Positions 34,201 through 47,900 of a DNA stretch of 64,000 bases are shown piece by piece. The notes under the pieces were generated by a model. The model saw only the letters and a list, made by a program, of their open reading frames with translations, was not told where the DNA came from and searched no databases. Both the position numbers and the translations under genes were made by a program. The DNA comes from Rachycentron canadum (Eukaryota > Chordata > Actinopteri > Carangiformes > Rachycentridae). The DNA is taken from NCBI GenBank assembly GCA_038496675.1, contig CM076659.1, positions 11,262,338 through 11,326,337 of the forward strand, given 5' to 3'. Each line of letters opens with the position of its first letter. Positions within the stretch are counted from its first letter, which is position 1.

Positions 34201-37200
34201 TATGGGGACTTTTCATGCTGTCTTTTTTTACCTCCACCCCTAAGGGGCAGCAGAGGCCTGCATTAACCAGAGGCATGTTTGAGCAATGACTGTCAAGTGG
34301 GACCCTCTTGCTTCCTCGACAAAGAATACAGCAAAAAGGGACAAAGGACCAAAGTTCGCAAAGTCGCTCAAACCAAAAATCATAAAATGTCTATACACTC
34401 TTATTTTGGAAGGACAAGCCTTTTGACTTAACTTATATACTCTTTGCTAATAAACAAAAAATACAATATAACAAAGTGGTTGTGTAACAAAGCTACAAAT
34501 ACACACACACTTCATTTGCAGAGCTCGTTTTCCATCTTTCAGCAAACAGGTTGATATGTTGAGACAGAGCTGCTGGGTGGGCTCCTCTGCAGGAGTGCAG
34601 GGCCCCTGGTTCAAGGCTATCAAGTGAAGTGTTCTTTAAAAAACAAAAGAGAGAGAAAATGAAATGAGCCAAAAGTTTGGTGATAAGCGAGAATCATGGC
34701 TGGGGCAGTTCTCTGGGTCGGGCTGTGGGATGCGACAAAGATTAATAAAGAGAGCAGGTCTGCGAAGGGAGAGGGTGACGGTGAGGTTAGCTGGAGGGCC
34801 AGACAGCGCTAGATGAAAGTGGGAACTCTCTCCCACAGCTGTCAGCAGTTTTTAATGTGAACTTTGCTATTGATTGGCAGAGCTGGCCAGGTTCTACCAC
34901 CAAACTTTCCTAGTTTGGCGACCTCTAGGCTCTGCAGTTGGATGGATTGTGTGGTATGAGGAGTTCAGCATCAGGTTTGTCATCTTGAGAATGTATGTTT
35001 ACTGAAACTGCAGTTGTTACAGGTCAACTAATCGAAACGTGTTGTTTCATCACATTTTCATTTTCTTGTTTAAGCCATGTGTTGCTTTTTACTCGTGGAG
35101 GAAAGAACTGTATAATTTTTGTAGCCATGAAATGGGAGTTTACTGTAATATAAGATTTTGGAAGGCTCCAAAGAGCAAGAGTTCCAGTCTATTTAAAGAG
35201 TGTGAAATCAGCATCTATATTTATCTCAGATGCGTACAAGTCAGGTTCCATGTAGAATACAAGAATCTTTAGCCTTTACACTGCACTGTAATTGAATCAA
35301 GCCATGATCTTTCATCCCTGTAGTTATTTTAAGACATGAATGACACAACAGAAATTGAAATTCACCCCTCCCCCTTTACCCATTTCAACAAAAGGTCAGA
35401 AATTCAATCACCACTGCTGCTATTGCTATAATAATATGTATGGGAAACAGCCACAGTTACTGACCGCCAAATTCTTTGGCTGCCTGTGGTCATTTTGTCT
35501 TGCCTAAGAACAGAGGTGTCTCTCACTGGAGTTATCCATTAATCCCAGCGGGCTGAGAGTGCGAGCGCACAACTCCAACAGATTCTTTGACTCTTAACTC
35601 TGTTTCTAATAGTGTGTTGTTCATTTAAATCGCCCTGTCAGTAGTGAATGTGTAATATGCTGAGACTTTATTTCTATTCAGATGTTTACATTTATTTAAC
35701 TATCTTTATTTATTTTCTGCTTCTTATTTAATATATGAACTCCATTAGGCACATAATTTTATAAATTCTTGAAATTATTTCTGTTGGCCAGTACTTGGCT
35801 TCAATTCAAGTATTTTCAATAGTATTTTCTCAAAATTAGTCATTTTTTATTGTAAGTTGTGCAATACAGATGATAGATGATGGGAAATGTGTCTCTTGAC
35901 CAGTATATGTAACTGTTAGGCAACAACAATTGCAATTCTCCTTTTGTCTTAGGCAGGAAGATATTCCTACAGCACCAACTGTACATCAGATACATTAGAA
36001 GAACTTTTGCAAGAACACACAAATGACAAAAAAGTCTAATCTTGTGTTTCTCAAATACTGACACATTTTTAATTTGTTGTTCAGCATCATGATTTGATCT
36101 TCCAAACTCCATCAGCAACATAGTTTCATGCTAAAGAATTTGACAGCAGTAGGAGCCAGTAAATCCAAAAATGTTTTGGAGAAATGTGAGATAAGAATGC
36201 AAAGGAGTGGGCATAATGTTACAACCATAACCCGGAGTACAAAAGAGCGGGAGAGGAGATGTGGATTGGAAGAACAAAGTGAGTGAGGTAAATGGAGGAA
36301 GTATAGTTCAGTTGAAATAAGCAGCCTCATTAATGCACTGTCACAGCTTTCATTAGCCTCCAAGAACACGCTGTGCCAATATAAATCACAAAGAAAGAGA
36401 TGTAAAAATAAATTACAGCAAACTAACCCAAAAGACAATCAACAGATCAGGAGCACTGAAAACTAAACCCCTGGATTTTACGTGGGTGTAGTTTTACTAC
36501 ACAAGTGGCAGTGAATTAGCCTCTATCTTAAATGCAGTGTGAGTGAATCTGTTGAACTTACAGAGCAGCTTGTGACAAATAACAGCCTACTCACCATCTC
36601 CACATGTACAGTTCACTCATAGGAAACAATAATATGCAAAAATTGTCTATTTCTAGTTTTGCTGCACACTTTAACAGAGTTACCCCCTCATGAATTGTGA
36701 AAAATATTCTGAAAGCAGAGATTAGTGACACATAAGGGTAAAAAGAAGTGCCCCTAGCATGTATCTCATCAAATGTCCCTAGTTGTTTTGTTAATATTTC
36801 TTAAAATTTGTCCTTGTTTTTGCAAATAGGCTGTTTTCATGTTGTGAGAAAAAGACAAATGTTTCCCATTGTGATTTCTTTTTTTTTTTTTTTTTTTGCT
36901 CGCTGTTTCTTGCAGCAGGCATTTTTAAACCCTTGCATCTATTACCTTTCACCGGGTAAATACCTAATGCTGGAAACATTTGTCAATGTATGCAGCTGGC
37001 TGAACAGAATAGATTATTAGGAAGTGAGGGGAAAAACACACTGCTTCTCCAAACAGCACAAGGCATGCCTTACAAAGTGTGTTTCTTTACCTCAAACATA
37101 AAGAAGCTGCAAAAATGCAGTGGCAGAACTGGCCATTTTAATATTCATATTTCATATTTACTAACAAGACCATTAAACATTAATAATATAAATAAATTTA

Positions 37201-40200
37201 GACCCTTGTAATAGTCAAATCAAATTAATTATTTACAGGTTATAAAGATCATGCAGAAAACACTAAGTAATTACAGAACATAGGCAATAAACAAAGAATA
37301 AACGCATTTGGAATTGCAGCTATTGGACCAAAGGTTGTGTTTGTGTGTTTATATATGTGTGTGTGCAAAATGTGCAGAGTTGTTGTGTTGGAATTTATGC
37401 AGTTTGCATTGTGGTGTTTACATCAAGCCTCATTAGAGATTTATCGCTGACACACTGCAGCTCATTCAGTTAGAAATGCTGGGGTCAACACAGTGGGAAG
37501 GCATAAGTGTGGCAACACTTATTGTAAATTATTGAGAGAGTGGAAAAATACAAATTACTGAATACCAAATGGGCTTATAATCTGAAAGGGAAAGCTTGTG
37601 ATACAATATGCAAAGACCATTTTCGTGGACCAACTGGAAAATTTGTACACGTGAAATGTGTCACTAACATCAGTGATTTTACAGAAATGTGTTTTTCAAT
37701 CATCTGAGAAATAGAGTAAATCATTATTAACACTAAAGTTGAAGCCTGTCATTAATATTCAGTACAACAGCAGAGAAATAATAAGCACATTCAGTCTAAA
37801 TTCAAAGAAACAGGAGGAGCATGATGTCATGATGTAGTGATATTCTTTACTGGGTGAAACCTTTCAAAGCATCTTAAATATTCACAATGGCTCAGCCACT
37901 GGCAATAGCTGTCTATAGTAGGCAACATACAGCTAAAATGAGCTTGGCAGTAGTAAAGAAAAACTAAAAACATCAATAGTTTACCGGCCTGCTGTTGGGT
38001 CCTGTGGCCAGTGTTGTGCAAACAGCAGAAAGTTGCGGCGTGTGAAGGGTAATGGGACATCCAACGCCAGGGGACAGCAGGCGGCAGAGTCACACACCGC
38101 TGCCGAAAGAAAGATGAAGTAATCTCAGGAAACAAGTAGACACACTCCACTTCGAATTTCGCCCCAAACAAGATTAAAGTGACATTATTCTATGAGAGTG
38201 TGGCAAGAGTATTAATCTTACACATAGAGGCAGAGGCTAGACAAACACAGGCTGGCTGCAAGAGTGTGGGAGCACATTCTTTATTTTGTCAGTATATGCT
38301 GGGGTTCAGAAGTAGCCGAGAGAGCACCATCATCTCATTTCACAATGCACGGAGAGGGCCATTATCTCCCTTTTTAACAAGTTAGACAACATCTCTTATC
38401 TTTAAATGTTGTGCAATGCAACAATTGTGGATTTTACTAATGTTGTGTTTAAAATGTTAGTATTGCAGTAGACAGAAGACTGCTTTTTTAAACTACTAAT
38501 CCATGTGTGTGACTGAAAGTGGTTTGTATGCTGCTGATGCATATATTTTTCCTTTCTATTCGTTAGTTTATCTAATAAGGGCAATACGGAGCCAGTGATA
38601 CCTAGGGAGAGCTAATGCTGAAGCTAATTTCCATGAAACTGATTCAGGATAAAAACGTTGTAACAGGTAAAACAGACTGTTTTCATAAGTATATGCATCT
38701 GTCTAAGTATAGTACATTAACGTACATGCACAGACATGTGCTAGAGTGTGTGTGAACATATATAGGTGTACATTTACTGTTTGTAACAAGTGAGCGCATT
38801 CAAAACTCCTTCAATGTTCACATCTTTGTTGCATGCTGAATAAGCACAGTAGCTATGTGTACAAGTAAGTTTGGCCTGAGAACCAAAGAATCCCCACCCA
38901 TGCCATTAAGGAATTCATCAGTTCCAAATCTACTAAATGAGCGTTACATTGAGGTTTTGTTTAGAACCTGTTGCATAAATAAGCCAGTCCCTAAAACCCC
39001 ACAGAGAAAGACAGAGCTTTAATGAGTGGGGTTTAAGCCCCTCCACCCATGTACTCCTCCAGCCTCAGCTTGGTCTCCTAATGAGCCATCATCATGCAAA
39101 ACTGCCAGCTTGATACGCATTAATTGGATTTTCACTTTTTCACCAATTAATTGACCAGCATTGTCATGTTGGCCAGCCTCCGAGGGCTTCTAAGAAAATG
39201 GGGAAGCTTCCCCTTTTTACTCTCGCTGACTCTAATAGCCACTGACTGGAGAGGGGAAGCATTTTTCCTTTCTTTTCTTCTTTACTACCGAGATCAGCTA
39301 TCTCATTATAGGCTTATGACATTTGTTGGAGCCAATCCCTTTTGTGGAGAGAAAACAGTTTGTGTGCTGCTCAGTTGAAGCCTTTACAGTTTGTTAACCT
39401 GCCTCTGCCAGTGCCAGGGCCCCCGGGGGGAAAGCCTGATGTGCAGTGAGTGACTCAGATTCCTTGCACCCTAGAGGACAGACCACAGGGTGAGGGAGAG
39501 CAATCCCACGCCGCCTTGTTCAACAAGCACCAAAACAAGGAATGAATGCAGCCATGGCATTTCACAACAGTTATTTGATATGTTGACACATCAGTGGTGT
39601 TTCGAATTCTGCCAGGGGGATTTTTGTTCGCATGAATCCTTGCAGTTGAAATCCACTTGGGGAAGGTGCAGTAGAAATAATATTTTAGTCATCACGTTGG
39701 ATTTAATTTAGAAAAAAAAACAAAACAAGCAAAGACAAACTTGGCCTTTAGTTAATCATTTACCCACAGCTGATATTTGGAGGGCAGATTCCAGTTATGT
39801 TTTTGAGTTGTGTCATGACATTGGTTGTTTAAATATTAACATCTTAATGCTGTTTACAGTTGGGTCCCATGGTGATGGCAAAGATAGCAACAAGGAAAAG
39901 TATCAAACTAATATTATCTGTTAATCAAGATAATAAGTTATATTTTACAAAGAAAAAGCATATTCACTATGTCTAAATACAGGTCATTTCCTTTTTAATT
40001 TTGATCTTGTTTTGTCTTACATTTTGATCCATTTTCCCATAACATTAATTTACCAATAGAAATGGACAGATTTGAGAATGAACCCAGACCTGCTGCAACC
40101 CCAGGAGATTAAACTCACAGATATGAACAGTAAACACCAGCCTAGACCTGGTTATTAGTTGGATGCGTTGCGATGAAGAGGACATCCTGAGGCTGACCAT

Positions 40201-43200
40201 AGTCTGACCATACTATAGCTCATTATGTCTGCATGGCTTTGCTCCACTGACTGATGAGCAGCTTCAGGTCAGGATGATGTGAACCATTGATTGGTGTATT
40301 TTGTTGATGCATTGCTTGTTTATGTAAACATCAGTTATGATGTAATTACATTAGCAAACACTGCATGCTTAATTTGTCCCAAAAGGAGAAATATCCTCCA
40401 TCATAAGAAAAAAACAAAACAGAGTGGACTTTAGCATAAAACAATGTAACAATCAATTCTGTCAAATGAATAAAATCACAGGTATCAGTGTAGAGTAAAG
40501 CAGTGGTAAGCATTCACTTATTTTTAAAGTAATAAAGAGGGTATTCTCGAGTTTGAAATACAAGATGGGTGACTTTTTGCATCAGTGGCTTTCAGAGAAC
40601 AGTGCGTATTATTGATCCTTCACTTCATTTTGACAATTATTTAATGTTATAGTTGTCTAAATGGGCACAATTTGATGTTTGAGCTGTTCGTTCAACCTGA
40701 AGTGTAAGAAAACAATAGCTACAACAGCTCTCTGGGGTCAATGAAAAGACACTCTGTCAGCTACTCTTTTTAAAGGTAATGTTGTTTCCAGAAACTGAAA
40801 AACCATTCCCCTTAATCAATATCATTCCAGTCAGGGAAAGTTGAAGGTTAGAGGTCAAACCTGGATGAAACCTGTGATTGGCTAATCAAGGGCAATAGCC
40901 TTAATTAATCGATTTTTAGAGTTCAAGAGGGGGAGTGGTTTATAACATATACTGTGTTGCTTTCCGTAACCATGAAGGATTCCATTATTTATGTAAGTAT
41001 CCATTATGTCACACTGTGGAGAAAAAATAGGCGTTTTTAATGCCATCAACACTTAATCAAGCAGAACTTCATTAATCCTCATAATTAATTGAGCAGGCTT
41101 TGCTATGTTCCTTTTGCTACCTTTACTTTCTGGTCGGACGGACATGTTTCACCATTATTGTTGTCCCATCCCTCCAAGGGTTGTGAGTTAATCTGCATGA
41201 CCCAGCACCTGTCACATACTAATAAACACAGAACTAATTGACTTTGTTGCCCCACTTATCAGCTGCCTCAGCAGTCAAAGCAACCTCAGACTTTTGTTTG
41301 TTTACAGCAGGACTACCAGGTGTGTCTGATCAACCAGGAAAAATAAGTTTCATTATATTAGTGGTCATTATAATGTATCAGAAACAAATTGTAATAAAAC
41401 ACCCCTTTTTATGATGCCAGGTGAAGGAAATAGCACAGTGATTTAAAAGGATATTACATGTGGATTTGGATTTTTATAATCTATTTTCATTATTTAAGTG
41501 CATTAATAAATGCTTTTTTGTATGTCTTGAGTATTGTTAAAAGCTAGTTTCGATATCCAATGTGTTTTTTCTTTTTACAATAACTTAATTGCTCATTCAG
41601 AAGATTAGCACAGAAATAAAAGACACGTGTTAAATATTTTCAGCCCAACTGAAATTCTTTTTTCTTGTATCATTTCAGTGGAATAATTGAATAAGTAAAA
41701 ACATCCAGTCTTTCACAACAGAAAAACAAAGGTTGGAGAGAATACATCATATTAAATATCATTTTCATGACAGCAATATCTTATTTTTTCATCTAGCCTT
41801 AAGTGAAGTTTAATATTTCAAAGCACGTCAAACAATTTTAGTACAATAATTCAAAATGTAAGAAATTTATATATTATATAATGTGATACTACATAGTTAT
41901 ATAGCTTACTATAATGAAAGAGAAACAATTTGGGATCTTGACATTTGGGGTCAGAAATGATGAGTGTCATCAGCCTGTAGGGATGGTGGCTTCTTCCATC
42001 AGAGGACTGAACTGGAAACAAAGACAACCAAGTAAAACTATGACAGAAGTGTCCTACTTATCCAGCAACAGTGCAGTGAGAGAATGCGCTGGCTATATAC
42101 AGGGTAACCACATGCCACTGTGTGTTCCTGCTATACACCACTCTCCCTCTCCCTCTGTTGCTCTTGTTGTCTCTTCCCTTTACACACTTACTTGCACACA
42201 TGCACACACACACAATGGCTGTTCAAAGTTTTTCCAGGGTATTTCTCGGTTAATTAACAGATTAGTGGTGTGGGGCAGCTCTGAAGTTCAGAGGTCAAGA
42301 CTAAACCCTCTAACTGGGAGGATAATCAGTGGCAGGTGGGTCCACACTTCTCCTGTTGCCCCTCACAAACCCCTCCCCTCTTGACTTGACTTGGCAAAAT
42401 AAGCCCACCCCCCCACGTCCCTTCCACGATATAGGCTTCCAGTGCACTTGACTCCAAAAACTGTTAATGCACCTGAAAGAGAGGGAGATGGTGCGAGGGG
42501 GAGAGTAATGGGGGGTGAGGTGGGATGGAACAATATTTGAAAGAGCAGGAGAGGAGGCCTACATTGGATAAGTTCTGGAAATGTGCCATCCTTTCATACG
42601 TGCTGCCAGTACCCATATTTACAAAACTGACCAGTGGGATTCTGTGAACACAGTTTCACTGAATGGAACGTGGACTATAGCAGCATGGGCCTGGGCCTGA
42701 TGCTATAAAATAGAAATACAATAAGGGAGATGGGTGCAAAGAGAATGAGGGCTTGAGTCTCTTTTTTTTTTTTTAACCCCGGTCTCTATTCACTCCTCCC
42801 ATATTCCATTCCAGGTTCTGCTTGGTGGAGAACTCCATTGTGAGCTTGTGAATGGGAGACTTTGGGAGTGTCTCTCCTTCTATTAATTAGGACTGGCCAG
42901 CGTTTCCGCTCCCCTGTGAGCCCCTTCATTATTATTTCTTCACATTCTTTTGCAAAAGTTTACCCCATTCCTTCATTCGCACTTCAAAGACTTCTGACAA
43001 AGATGCAGTCCAGGAAAATTTTGCCCTTATTTCAGAGCATCCGTAAGCTGTATTTTCTTTTTTTCTTTCTTTTTTTAAGCAAATATATTTCAGGAAAACA
43101 ACAACGAAAACAAAAATTCCTGTTTTCAGCCATGTACAACAGGGATCACACTGTAAAGACAGTACTTCTCCTGATAAACTATTGGTACAGGGCTAAAACA

Positions 43201-43480
43201 CACACTGATCACCTGACTTCATAGAGCTTTACAAATACATGTTATTAAAACACACTGATTCATGGAATACACACACACACGTATTGAAATACCAACCTAA
43301 AATACACCTCCCCTACATCTGTGGCGAACATTAGTGAGCAAAGATGTCCTGGGGTGCATTCTACCACTGCCCAGCGGGCATCCATTTGCCGGAAAAAAAA
43401 TCACTTTGCCTCATTAGCTACACACACTCTTAGTTTGTCACAATGCCTTTGCTTGAGTCCTGCTAACAGAGCCCCCCTCT
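34201..43480. other. Intergenic, no gene recognised; possible conserved non-coding blocks
   Basis: No exons seen. The segment around 38870-39200 is complex, non-repetitive and rich in TAATTG homeodomain words, including a perfect inverted repeat. A (T)n run lies at 36880-36897. Confidence 0.55.
39119..39151. promoter_or_regulatory. Inverted pair of homeodomain sites
   Basis: ATTAATTGG at 39119-39127 and its exact reverse complement CCAATTAAT at 39143-39151, with 15 bases between. Each arm holds a TAATTG/CAATTA homeodomain core. Regulatory role inferred. Confidence 0.3.
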
Positions 43481-43492
43481 TCTTTTCTCTAG

Positions 43493-43525
43493 GTGGAGAC
43501 TTCAGGGGCCAGAGGCACAGTTTGG
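43493..43525 (+). other. Candidate 33-nt microexon
   Basis: A branch-point-like TGCTAAC lies at 43460-43466, then a C/T tract, TCTCTAG, 33 bases and the donor GTGAGT. All three phases are open, one reading GDFRGQRHSL. Splice signals are better than usual for a random site, but no gene family is recognised and no flanking exon is known. Confidence 0.2.
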
Positions 43526-44867
43526 GTGAGTGAGGCCTTTTCTTTCTACCCCTCTCCTAGCTGGTTTAAGGGTTGTAATTATCTTTTGCTGGGGGAGGCT
43601 GTAAATTGGATTAAAGTGGAGGGTCTCGGCTGAGTGGATCACCCCCCCTTCTGTCAGCCCTCCATTTCCCCCGCCATCTCACCACTTGGTGGGCCACACG
43701 CTGATAAAGTGCGGAAAACCGGATTTGGATTCAGCCTCAGCATTCATGGCTTCCTGACGGAAAAAATGAAATTTTCCAACAGAAGGGGCCAGTATGCCTG
43801 TGGTATCTGTCCGTGTGGTGTGTTTCATCTGGCCTCACTCTTCCAGAAACACCATTACCTACGTTATCAGTGTGAACCGACTTAGCCTTACTGGACTGGG
43901 AAGCCTGGCCAACTACTATCCATATAGTCTCTGACCAGCTCTGTAGCAGCTCTCTGCAGTGCAGGTCCGCACCTGAATAACAGTTTATTTAATCTATTGG
44001 CAGTTATTTATTCGGGATTTACTACAAGATTATATTGTATTTCTATTGATAAGACCAATCATATTTTTTAAAGACATTTGGAAAAAGTGTAGCTGAAGTG
44101 AAATCCATGCTCCCAACTTCTGGTATTGGATGCATTATTATTAGTGAATATATAGGCAGTTAAGATCAAAATTTGGAGAACAAAGTAGGAATGGCAGATA
44201 TGGAAGGGATGACTTTTTGCTTCTGAAGTCGTTTTCCTGGTGATCGTAAAATTGTAATCCTGTCGAGGAATTTCTTCAGGTCTTTACGGATTGCTGGGAT
44301 ACTGGTGCGTGAAATGGCAAGTCTACCTTTCCAAATGATGTGAACCCTGTTTTCACTGAAATCGCAAAAGCTTTTACAACTCATGGCAGGTGCAGCATTT
44401 GCATTGAATGGACTCGTCTATGGAGATTAGTGCCCGTGACTATATCTGAACCCTGCTTGATTAGAGAAACTTTGCCTTAACTTTTCTTTTACAATTCATG
44501 TACCTGGGGTGGACACAACTCAGTAAAATATATTGGAATGCAGTATCCTTGCAGTGAAAGAAATTGCCCTTATAGAGATATTTTTTTAAATCCCAAAATA
44601 TAAGGAATTCAATGCAATTCACATAACAACTGACTTAGAAAGAATTTAATAATCTCAGGTTTTTGTTGCATGTCATTGTTTAGGAAGGCCTTATATTAGA
44701 GAAACTATGAGAAAAGGTTAAGCCACTTGAACTTAATTGTTTTCATGTAATATTACCTTTGCATTGAAGTATTGACTTTTTACCCTTCTACATTTATCTG
44801 CTTTAGTTACTCTTCAAAGCATTGGCTTTCAACAAATCTATTAGCAAAGTTAACCGAGAAATATGTT

Positions 44868-44925
44868 TACATTTATTCATTTGACTTTTATCCAAAGTGA
44901 CTTACAAGCGAAGGACATCATTAGA
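44868..44925 (+). repeat. Fragment of a common fish interspersed repeat
   Basis: ACATTTATTCATTTGACTTT followed by TATCCAAAGTGACTTACAAG is a slightly changed copy of a word found in many copies in teleost genomes. Extent beyond the core is uncertain. Confidence 0.65.
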
Positions 44926-47900
44926 GCTACAACATCACTAAAGCTTAATGTATAATAACTGATGTGTTTATATGAGTTAAAACATATAGTAATGCATGGT
45001 CAGACAAGATTTTTCATAAACTCAAGCCATAAAAAAATAATCAATGATGCTTACACCAGACAAATAATATCTTTTACATGTTCAAAATATCTCTTCAGGT
45101 CAGAGCTTTATATCGCTCACTTCCAAACCAAATTTGTGAATGGAGGAAGTGAAGTAGCATAAGGGTTTTCCGAGGTAATACCAAACTAGGTTGAGTGGTC
45201 CCCTATTGCGGGTATAATGACCTGAAACCTGAAGAGCAATGAAAGAGAGCCTATTGAGGGTTTTTCCATTCACGCAAAATGTCAATGCATTTTCCAACAG
45301 ACACTTACAAGGGATCAGTGGACCCTCAAGTGTTCATGAAGAAAATAACCTTTCAGTACTACATAGGGATGCTACTCCACTGAGCCTTTCTACGACCATA
45401 ACACCTTTAATGATTTAACCAAATAGCTTTGGCATTTTAGGAAGATAGAAAAAAAAAATTGAAGAACAGTAACGGTGGTTCAGAAAAAATAAAAACCCAA
45501 GAAAAACATCAGCCGCCATTCGGGTTTTGCTTATGCCTTCAAGCAATCTGCATGAAATGATCGAGCAAAAGGCCACACAGAGTGTAAACTATTGTGGTTC
45601 TTGGGTTTTAGTTACCAGCATGGAGGGTTTTTTTATAAGGTGCTAGAAAAATAGAACTATCTTGGATGCTTCTCTTTTGATGTTTCCACAGCCTCCCAGC
45701 CTGTGTTCTTTTTCCTGCTCTTAGCCACTAAGATAAATGGGAGGGAGTGCTGTTGGTAGGAGATTCCTCAACACAGTGGGAGCGCAGAGCTGTCACTACA
45801 AGTGTTTGTCTAAGATACAGGCTGTTTGTACTACATCCCACTACTAATTTATTTATTATTAGATGCGGGGCCGGGGAAAAAAAAAGTGTCCCTATTTTTC
45901 CTTTCATTGTACATCAGGACACCATCTCCCCTTTGTTTGAAGTGTTGGAATTAGCTAGATAAATTAGAGCCGGACTGTTTTTTTTTTTTTTTTGACTAAT
46001 CATTTTATCTCTTAAGTGTGCTCATAAAATATATTCTGTGATGAATTGAACACAGCCACTGTATCTAATGACTATGAAAAAGACCATTTACTGTGCATTA
46101 TGATGAAAAGACATTGGCAATGAGTTAGAAAAACAATAAATGTTCACATACACAGCTTTTAATTTGTAACTTTTAATGGCTTCCAAAACAAATAAAGTTG
46201 TATTGATAAGAACACATTCGACACAGTGTGATGTCCCTGCTCCTTTGAGGATACTGTTTACAAAAGGGCTTGGCTTAATCCAGGTCTATGTGTGGATCAC
46301 CCACAGATCCTGCATATTTAGACCGGATATGTGGCAGCAAATGAGGGCTTTCTGTCTCTGTGTTTATTAGACAGTAGTTAGACTCTCCTTTCATCTTTAA
46401 TTTCCTGCCATGTCATCTGAAGACAAAGATCAAACAGGGGACAAAGTGACCCTCCACGCTCCAGACTCCTGTGAGGAGAGTGAAGAACCCCCACTGTTCA
46501 CTCGCCCTGACCCTATCTCTCTCCACTTCCTCTCCACATAACCCTCCTCCACAGACTGGCCCCTTTCTTAAAGGTAAAACTTATCAAAGCTATTTGTCTG
46601 CAATGAGCCTGTTCATCCTGCGTTACTGATTAGTGATTGACTCGGCAACCATTTGTACACTCGCAACTTGATCCTGTCATTGACGAATACCATGTCACTC
46701 CCCGAGATTTAATGTTCCGTACAAGCAACCATGAATCTGTCACGTTGACTTAATCTGCTTTTAATTTGTATTTTGACTTCTTCTGCATCTCCTTGGTGTT
46801 TCACCCTTCAAAATGGCCATTCGGTGAGCCTCTCCTTTCTCATCAGAAAACTTTGATTGCCAATCTGTGTGATCCATGTCAATCAAACATCTGCTCTGTG
46901 TTTTGTCCACCGCTGCACCTGCTGACCTCCAGGTGACCTGCAAAATAAGCAGTGAGGCGGGAAACTACAGGAAGCAATTTACTCTCCCAAAGCTACCTAG
47001 GAAAGGGAGAGCCAATCAGGGCTCGGCTCAGTGTCCATTTTTTGATTAAATGTACTCTAGACTTGGCTTCTTATGTTTGATTTTCTTTCTTTAACTGCAC
47101 GCACAGTTACATAGGCAAAGGGGAGGTGAAATTTCTCCCTTCCAAATGGATTGCAATTTCCCCCCATTTAGCACCTGAAGGTAATTAGCTTGAAGAGATT
47201 GCAGAGTGAGAAACACGTTCATGGAACATTAACTCTCGCACATTCTCCAGTTGCAGGGAATTAATAGGAAAGATTAAAGTTTAAAGAGAGCAAATGCCAT
47301 TAGCTCACAAACCCCTACTCAAGGGCTGCAACCAAACCAAGCTAAACCAATACTGCTTTTGAAATGGCCTTTTTTAAAAAAAAAAAAAAATTTTCAGCTT
47401 TTATCATGTTACATGCAAAGTTTCATATGTGTATTATCCTGTACACTTTGATGCATGTGTCTGTGCTACATCTTGCAGCGGCACAGTCGCCTGCAGCTTT
47501 ACATTGTCCCCTTTAATGAGTTTTTGTGTGTCCTCTCAACTGCCCCTGCATTATGCTAATGACCGGCTTGGCATGTACTAAATATAATGGCAAGCTGGAG
47601 AAAATGTAAACACAGAAAATAATCAGCATCAATGCAGATTTTGATGCACATTCTGAAGTCACTTTTTTTTACTTATCACATCTTTGCTCTGCCTTGTGGG
47701 ATTTTTTTTCAAGTATCTATGTGTATCTAATCATTTACTTCTATCATACATTGAGTTTTCATTTGGCTATACTTTTCTCCACTTATTTGCCCATTTAGCC
47801 ATTCATCCATCAATCTATCTTCCTTAAGGGGATAGAGGAGGAGACGGCAATTGGCAATGAATTTTTAGAGGCCATCCCACTCACAGATTCCATCATAGCC

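Noticed and set aside
41914..42384. 156-residue plus-strand open frame
   Set aside because: No family motif, no splice or start context, and the composition matches translated non-coding DNA.
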